33,980 bases of DNA from an uncultured Enterobacter sp. (lineage in GTDB: Bacteria > Pseudomonadota > Gammaproteobacteria > Enterobacterales > Enterobacteriaceae), in contig CAMKZP010000003.1 of NCBI GenBank assembly GCA_946477805.1, positions 1-33,980 of the forward strand, written 5' to 3'. The notes beneath the pieces were generated by a model, which made no database searches, was not told the DNA's origin, and saw only the letters and a program-made list of their open reading frames with translations. Positions 30,816-33,980 of this stretch are shown piece by piece; position 1 is the first letter of the stretch; every line of letters begins with the position of its first letter. The position numbers and the translations under genes are program-made.

Positions 30816-31545
30816 GGCTCGTCTCCCCGCTGCTGATGATGTAAACCTGCATGGCGCCGCCGGCCATCAGAGTGCGGGCCGGTTCGGCAAACATCACCGC
30901 CCGGATACCGTTCTGCCAGAAGTCACTCTCCGAGACGTTTCGCGCAGAGGTGGTCCGGTTCGTGACGCGGTAACGCACCACTTTGAGATGGTTGCCGATC
31001 CACACGCGCTCTGCGCCTGCCTGCAGGCCCGGCGGCGGCGTCAGCATCTCGCGGGTAACGGGAAGCTCATACCAGCCCTCAGGCAACGTCCCGCCCATCA
31101 GGTGCTGGCTCAGGGAGACCAGGGTTGCCTCATACGGCGAGGACGTCTCCCAGCCAGCCGCCTTCTCGCCGGTACCGGACAGCTCGCTGACCAGACGCAC
31201 CGTTCTCCCCGCGCCCGCGCGCGGTACGGCACGCACCGAGAAGTTCAGGCCGCGCTCGGTTTCGAGGATGAAGGTGAAGGGTTTCTTGTTCAGGGTGCTG
31301 ACGATAACGCCGCCGCTTGCAGTCTGCTCCTGACGGGTCAGCTCGCCGTCGAGACTGGTGAGGGCCGTCACGCGATCGCCCGCCACGGTGAAAAGGTTCG
31401 GGTCCGTGTTGCTCAGCGCAATGCTGGCCTGACCGCCGTTTGCGAGCGGCACCACCGTTGCGTTCTGAGCCTGAGGCGCAGCGATACCGTAGCCGCAAAC
31501 GAACAGCAGCAGCGCGGGAAGGCTGTGGCGCTTATTTCTTCTCAT
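30802..31545 (-). CDS. traK: TraK outer-membrane core protein (VirB9-like secretin)
   Basis: This 247-residue periplasmic/outer-membrane protein (F TraK is 242) links TraB to TraV. It has a signal peptide (LPALLLFVCGYGIAA), then ATVVPLANGGQASIALSNTD, like F. Conserved parts include RVTALTSLDGELTRQEQ and FWQNGIRAVMFAEPARTLMA. The frame is open back to 31596, but MRRNKRHS at 31545 directly precedes the signal peptide and overlaps the traE end by 14 bases. Confidence 0.95.
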   Translation of the reverse strand: MRRNKRHSLPALLLFVCGYGIAAPQAQNATVVPLANGGQASIALSNTDPNLFTVAGDRVTALTSLDGELTRQEQTASGGVIVSTLNKKPFTFILETERGLNFSVRAVPRAGAGRTVRLVSELSGTGEKAAGWETSSPYEATLVSLSQHLMGGTLPEGWYELPVTREMLTPPPGLQAGAERVWIGNHLKVVRYRVTNRTTSARNVSESDFWQNGIRAVMFAEPARTLMAGGAMQVYIISSGETSRGQY

Positions 31546-32098
31546 CAGTGATTTCTCCGAAGTGGCTGAGCCAGCTGACTCCGTCCTCGCGTTCAAATTT
31601 GAGTACGTAATGCTTAAGGTCCGAATAGGGTTTTGAGTCGCCTATCCAAGTTTTGAGCTGGCCGCGCACGTCCACGCGGCTGCTGTTGGGATAAACCTGG
31701 AAGCTGGTCATGTAGAAGGCGGAGTTAACGTTGTTGTCCCTGATGCGTTTCGCATCCTCGGCGAGCTTAATCTTCAGATTGTTCTGCGCGGCGGGGCGGA
31801 CGTAGGTGAGCAGCTGTTCGTGAGACGCGTTCACGGTCTCCGGCGTCACGTTCAGTCGCAGGGCAATAAGCGACAGCGCAACCTGCTGCAGGTAGGAGGC
31901 GTCAGACTGGTTCTGCGACACCGCGAACGGCGCGTGAAACAACATCGGCGTGACCACCGTTTTTTGTTCGTTCTGCAGGCGGTAGTTATTCACGCCCTGA
32001 ATAACGTTTGTGATGCTGCTCAGAAGCAGCAGCGTGCCCATCGAAATAAATCCGATGGCAATGACGCGTTGGGTACTGAGGCGTGCTCCATGTTCCAT
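31532..32098 (-). CDS. traE: TraE secretion channel protein (VirB5/VirB8-type)
   Basis: This 188-residue protein, the same length as F TraE, is required for pilus assembly. It has one N-terminal membrane segment (VIAIGFISMGTLLLLSSITN) and a VirB8-like periplasmic domain. That domain contains VSQNQSDASYLQQVALSLIA, FYMTSFQVYPNSSRVDVRGQ and the C-terminal KFEREDGVSWLSHFGE, which fits F. It lies between traL and traK as in all F-type operons. Confidence 0.96.
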   Translation of the reverse strand: MEHGARLSTQRVIAIGFISMGTLLLLSSITNVIQGVNNYRLQNEQKTVVTPMLFHAPFAVSQNQSDASYLQQVALSLIALRLNVTPETVNASHEQLLTYVRPAAQNNLKIKLAEDAKRIRDNNVNSAFYMTSFQVYPNSSRVDVRGQLKTWIGDSKPYSDLKHYVLKFEREDGVSWLSHFGEITDEKK

Positions 32099-32112
32099 CT
32101 GTTCAGTTCCGT

Positions 32113-32418
32113 TTATTTAATCCACTGGCGGTGGCAGGAGTCCGGGACGTCGTGAAATATTCCCCGCAGCAGCGCGGTCGGCATATACCAGTACACGAGG
32201 TCGCGCAGCCAGGAACTCCCCCGCCCTTTCTTGAGTTTCTTGATTGCGAGATAGGCCAGCACCGCCGCGATAATTCCGGGGATGTAGTGCTGGGTCCAGA
32301 AACCCCAGCCAATACACACGGCGGCCGGGATCAGTTCGTCCACGGGCAGGCCGAACCAGCGGCTCTGGTTGGTCAGCGTTTCCGGAAAGCGGTATTTTTT
32401 GAGAGAGTCATCAGCCAT
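32113..32418 (-). CDS. traL: TraL pilus assembly protein (VirB3-like)
   Basis: This 101-residue inner-membrane protein (F TraL is 91) has a hydrophobic middle (AAVCIGWGFWTQHYIPGIIA). The signature is KYRFPETLTNQSRWFGLPVD near the N-terminus and SSWLRDLVYWYMPT in the C-terminal half. In VirB systems the VirB3 homologue partners the VirB4 ATPase, here TraC. It follows traA after a 136-base gap that holds a hairpin. Confidence 0.95.
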   Translation of the reverse strand: MADDSLKKYRFPETLTNQSRWFGLPVDELIPAAVCIGWGFWTQHYIPGIIAAVLAYLAIKKLKKGRGSSWLRDLVYWYMPTALLRGIFHDVPDSCHRQWIK

Positions 32419-32434
32419 ATTTCAGTCCGTATCT

Positions 32435-32463
32435 CGGCAGGCGCCGGAATAAGCCGCCTGCCG
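32435..32463 (-). other. hairpin between traA and traL
   Basis: CGGCAGGCG and CGCCTGCCG (9 perfect pairs) flank an 11-base loop, 17 bases before the traL start. On the minus strand there is no T-run after it. It may stabilise the highly expressed traA message or limit read-through to traL; that role is inference. On the plus strand the stem is followed by TTTT. Confidence 0.5.
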
Positions 32464-32554
32464 TTTTCAGGGCAAAGCCTTCCCCTGAGCGCGATGCGCC
32501 CATAAATACGTTTTCAGGTATTAGACGGAGAGCTGTGTTAACCCCTGGGGGGCA

Positions 32555-32905
32555 TTAATATCCGGCAACGGCCATGCCGACGGTAATGAATACCGACAGA
32601 ATGGCAAAGCCTGCCAGGAACTTCAGGTTCTTGGTGGTCATATACATGACGGCACCGACCAGCACCTCTGCGAGGATCACCCATTTAACGACGCTGGAGT
32701 CCTTACCGAAGGTACCCTTCACGGTATTGTCGCCGCTGGCCATCAGATCACTACCCGTGGAGGCAGCCAGTACGGTTTCCGGGAATAATGCCGCGACGGT
32801 AGCAACGGGCAGCGCCACCTTCAGTGCCTTAAGGAAACCAAGCTTGCTGAATTTCTTTTTAGCCGGAGCAGAAGTTAAGTCATTTATTACAGATACATCA
32901 GTCAT
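32555..32905 (-). CDS. traA: TraA F-type propilin
   Basis: This 116-residue propilin has a 47-residue leader with a basic region (APAKKKFSKLGFLKALK) and a hydrophobic core ending ETVLA. Signal peptidase cleavage after A47 gives a 69-residue pilin starting ASTGSDLMASG. Mature F pilin (70 residues) begins AGSSGQDLMASG, and the following TFGKDSSVVKWV and KFLAGFAI segments are almost the same. Differences cluster at the N-terminus and at the C-terminal residue (Y for F's L), the surface parts that set phage and antibody type. TraQ and TraX, which insert and acetylate it, are both present. Confidence 0.97.
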   Translation of the reverse strand: MTDVSVINDLTSAPAKKKFSKLGFLKALKVALPVATVAALFPETVLAASTGSDLMASGDNTVKGTFGKDSSVVKWVILAEVLVGAVMYMTTKNLKFLAGFAILSVFITVGMAVAGY

Positions 32906-32970
32906 TTCATTAGTCCTTTAATTAACTATTTATCTAAATCAAATAATATTGTTCTGAAACTAATAATTGG

Positions 32971-33345
32971 TTAGTCAAAGTTATTGGGTATCACCTCCAC
33001 CATCTCTGCGTTGTAAAAATCGGGGAACTTGACCAGATGGTCATGTAACCGCTCTCGTACCTCATAGGATTTGCACCATCCGCTGCGATTTTTTGCATTA
33101 ATCAGCTTCAGGTTAGTTTCATCATCGAATCGAACCGTAAGATATTTCTCGTGAGAGAAAACGGGCTTATCCATAATTCTGAACATGGGAAAGCGACGAA
33201 GATGATCCTTTATTCTGTGCAATACCTCAAAGCTACGGCTTCGCCCACTTCTCGATACAGCTAAAGAAAGTAAAGCTTCGGTTTCATCATCAAGTTTTAC
33301 TCTGACCGTATTACCCGTAGCAGGGGAGCAACTATATCTCCTCAT
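32971..33345 (-). CDS. traY: TraY relaxosome and promoter regulator
   Basis: This 124-residue protein has two ribbon-helix-helix repeats, as in F TraY (131): TVRVKLDDETEALLSLAVSR and YLTVRFDDETNLKLINAKNR. It binds oriT to help TraI nick, bends DNA and activates its own promoter. It starts at ATG 33345, preceded by GAGGAGG. It is the first gene of the main transfer operon, with a candidate promoter and ArcA site upstream. Confidence 0.95.
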   Translation of the reverse strand: MRRYSCSPATGNTVRVKLDDETEALLSLAVSRSGRSRSFEVLHRIKDHLRRFPMFRIMDKPVFSHEKYLTVRFDDETNLKLINAKNRSGWCKSYEVRERLHDHLVKFPDFYNAEMVEVIPNNFD

Positions 33346-33375
33346 ATTCCTCCTCTAAATTTTCACTACGGGAAG

Positions 33376-33404
33376 ATCATACCCAGAAGCCCTCCCCCTG
33401 ACCA
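33376..33404 (-). promoter_or_regulatory. candidate main transfer promoter (PY)
   Basis: On the minus strand TGGTCA (33399-33404) and TATGAT (33376-33381) are 17 bases apart, 31 bases before the traY start. The -10 is good and the -35 poor, as expected for a promoter that needs TraJ activation. Confidence 0.45.
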
Positions 33405-33426
33405 TACACGAAAAGTCATTGATTTA

Positions 33427-33442
33427 TTAACAAATCGTTAAC
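33427..33442 (-). promoter_or_regulatory. candidate ArcA binding site upstream of PY
   Basis: GTTAA-CGATTT-GTTAA on the minus strand is a direct repeat with 11-base spacing, the arrangement of the ArcA box (GTTAA-N6-GTTAA). It overlaps the traJ stop codon and lies about 40 bases upstream of the candidate -35. In F and R1, ArcA (SfrA) is needed with TraJ for this promoter. Confidence 0.55.
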
Positions 33443-33980
33443 ATTCTTTTTTTTGCGGCTATGATAACGTTTTTTTCACTACAAATACTTATTAGATAAA
33501 AAGCGTGATCTATAACTGAATGCAGATAGGAATTCGATTTTAGATATAAAATCATTTCATCTCTCCCTGAAATCCCAAATATTGAGTACGCTTTAGATAT
33601 TCTATTCTTAGAAGTCCCAACATTAACTTTCAAAAGTGAGGAGATGAATTCATGACTAAACCCCGAGAAATACAAGCAAAAAACCTTATAATAAGGAGGT
33701 TCTAAAACAATAGCAGGATTTCTTGAATCAAGACTTTTTATTTTCCTTTTCAATCCAAAATAGAAACCATTTTCTTTGAAAAGCAATTTATCAAAGAAAG
33801 ACCATGTAGCATATTCAGTGCCATCAATCACTATCTTATAAAAAAGCACACAGTATTGATAGGATTTCTCAATATCAAGATTCATAAAAGTCCCAATATT
33901 TGGGCTGGCTAGAGCACCAAGCTCGCAGGATAATAGCTCACATCGAGTTTCAACCGGAAGCCTATTGAACCACTCAGTTA
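33427..33980 (-). CDS. traJ: TraJ transcriptional activator, 5' end cut by window
   Basis: From the internal ATG at 33885 the frame gives 152 residues, but it stays open without a stop all the way to the window edge. It adds EWFNRLPVETRCELL and then CELGALASPNIGTF before that Met. At least 184 residues are therefore present, and the gene continues beyond position 33980. TraJ (F 229 residues) is a PAS-plus-HTH activator of the traY promoter and the target of FinP/FinO. The C-terminal LuxR-like HTH is visible: FSGFSHEFISSLLKVNVGTS and KNRISKAYSIFGISGRDEM, comparable to F's STGISHNAIARILNISISTS. The region is strongly AT-rich and rich in rare codons, as in other TraJ genes. The call rests on position and the HTH. 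Confidence 0.85.
   Translation of the reverse strand, partial: TEWFNRLPVETRCELLSCELGALASPNIGTFMNLDIEKSYQYCVLFYKIVIDGTEYATWSFFDKLLFKENGFYFGLKRKIKSLDSRNPAIVLEPPYYKVFCLYFSGFSHEFISSLLKVNVGTSKNRISKAYSIFGISGRDEMILYLKSNSYLHSVIDHAFYLISICSEKNVIIAAKKRMLTIC

Overview
The window is most of an F-type (IncF/MOBF) conjugative plasmid of an enterobacterium (Enterobacterales). It carries a RepFIIA-like replication and copy-control locus at the left and an almost complete F-like transfer operon read right to left. The protein families, the gene order and the moderately GC-rich body of the operon fit plasmids of Klebsiella, Enterobacter and relatives. The exact host cannot be named from sequence alone. The first 40 bases are Nextera library adapter (Tn5 mosaic end), so position 1 is an artefactual contig end and not plasmid sequence.

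Layout, left to right. 41-942: non-coding origin region downstream of repA, homologous to the oriR and downstream segment of R1/R100. 943-2511 (minus strand): repA, the tap leader peptide, the antisense RNA copA (plus strand) and copB. 2644-2969: nuc nuclease gene wrecked by an internal deletion. 3086-3511: unknown small membrane-anchored protein. 3671-5108: finO and traX. 5108-10351: traI relaxase/helicase. 10387-11094: a vapBC toxin-antitoxin module on the plus strand, opposite to the transfer operon, with a strong promoter between two palindromic operators. 11103-14202: traD and traT. 14314-14874: traS. 14867-32905: traG, traH, trbB, traQ, traF, traN, trbC, traU, traW, trbI, traC, two small unassigned genes (one with a P-loop), traR, traV, traB, traK, traE, traL and traA. 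32971-33345: traY. 33427-33980: traJ, cut by the window end. The relaxosome gene traM, oriT and the finP promoter region would lie just beyond the right end.

How it works together: TraJ (with ArcA) activates the promoter before traY. The long transcript then encodes pilin (TraA, matured with TraQ and TraX), the secretion channel and pilus assembly factors (TraL, E, K, B, V, C, W, U, F, H, G, TrbC, TrbB, TrbI), mating-pair stabilisation (TraN, TraG), exclusion (TraS, TraT), the coupling protein TraD and the relaxase TraI. FinO, with FinP from outside the window, represses traJ. RepA replication is held down by CopA RNA and CopB, with repA translation coupled to tap. Most genes overlap by 1-20 bases, as expected for translational coupling.

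Nothing here is a clearly new defence or mobile system. The best candidates for undescribed biology are the 72-residue P-loop protein and 174-residue membrane protein between traR and traC, the unknown protein next to finO, the antisense vapBC insertion with its operator layout, and the AT-rich traG 3' end/traS exclusion cassette.
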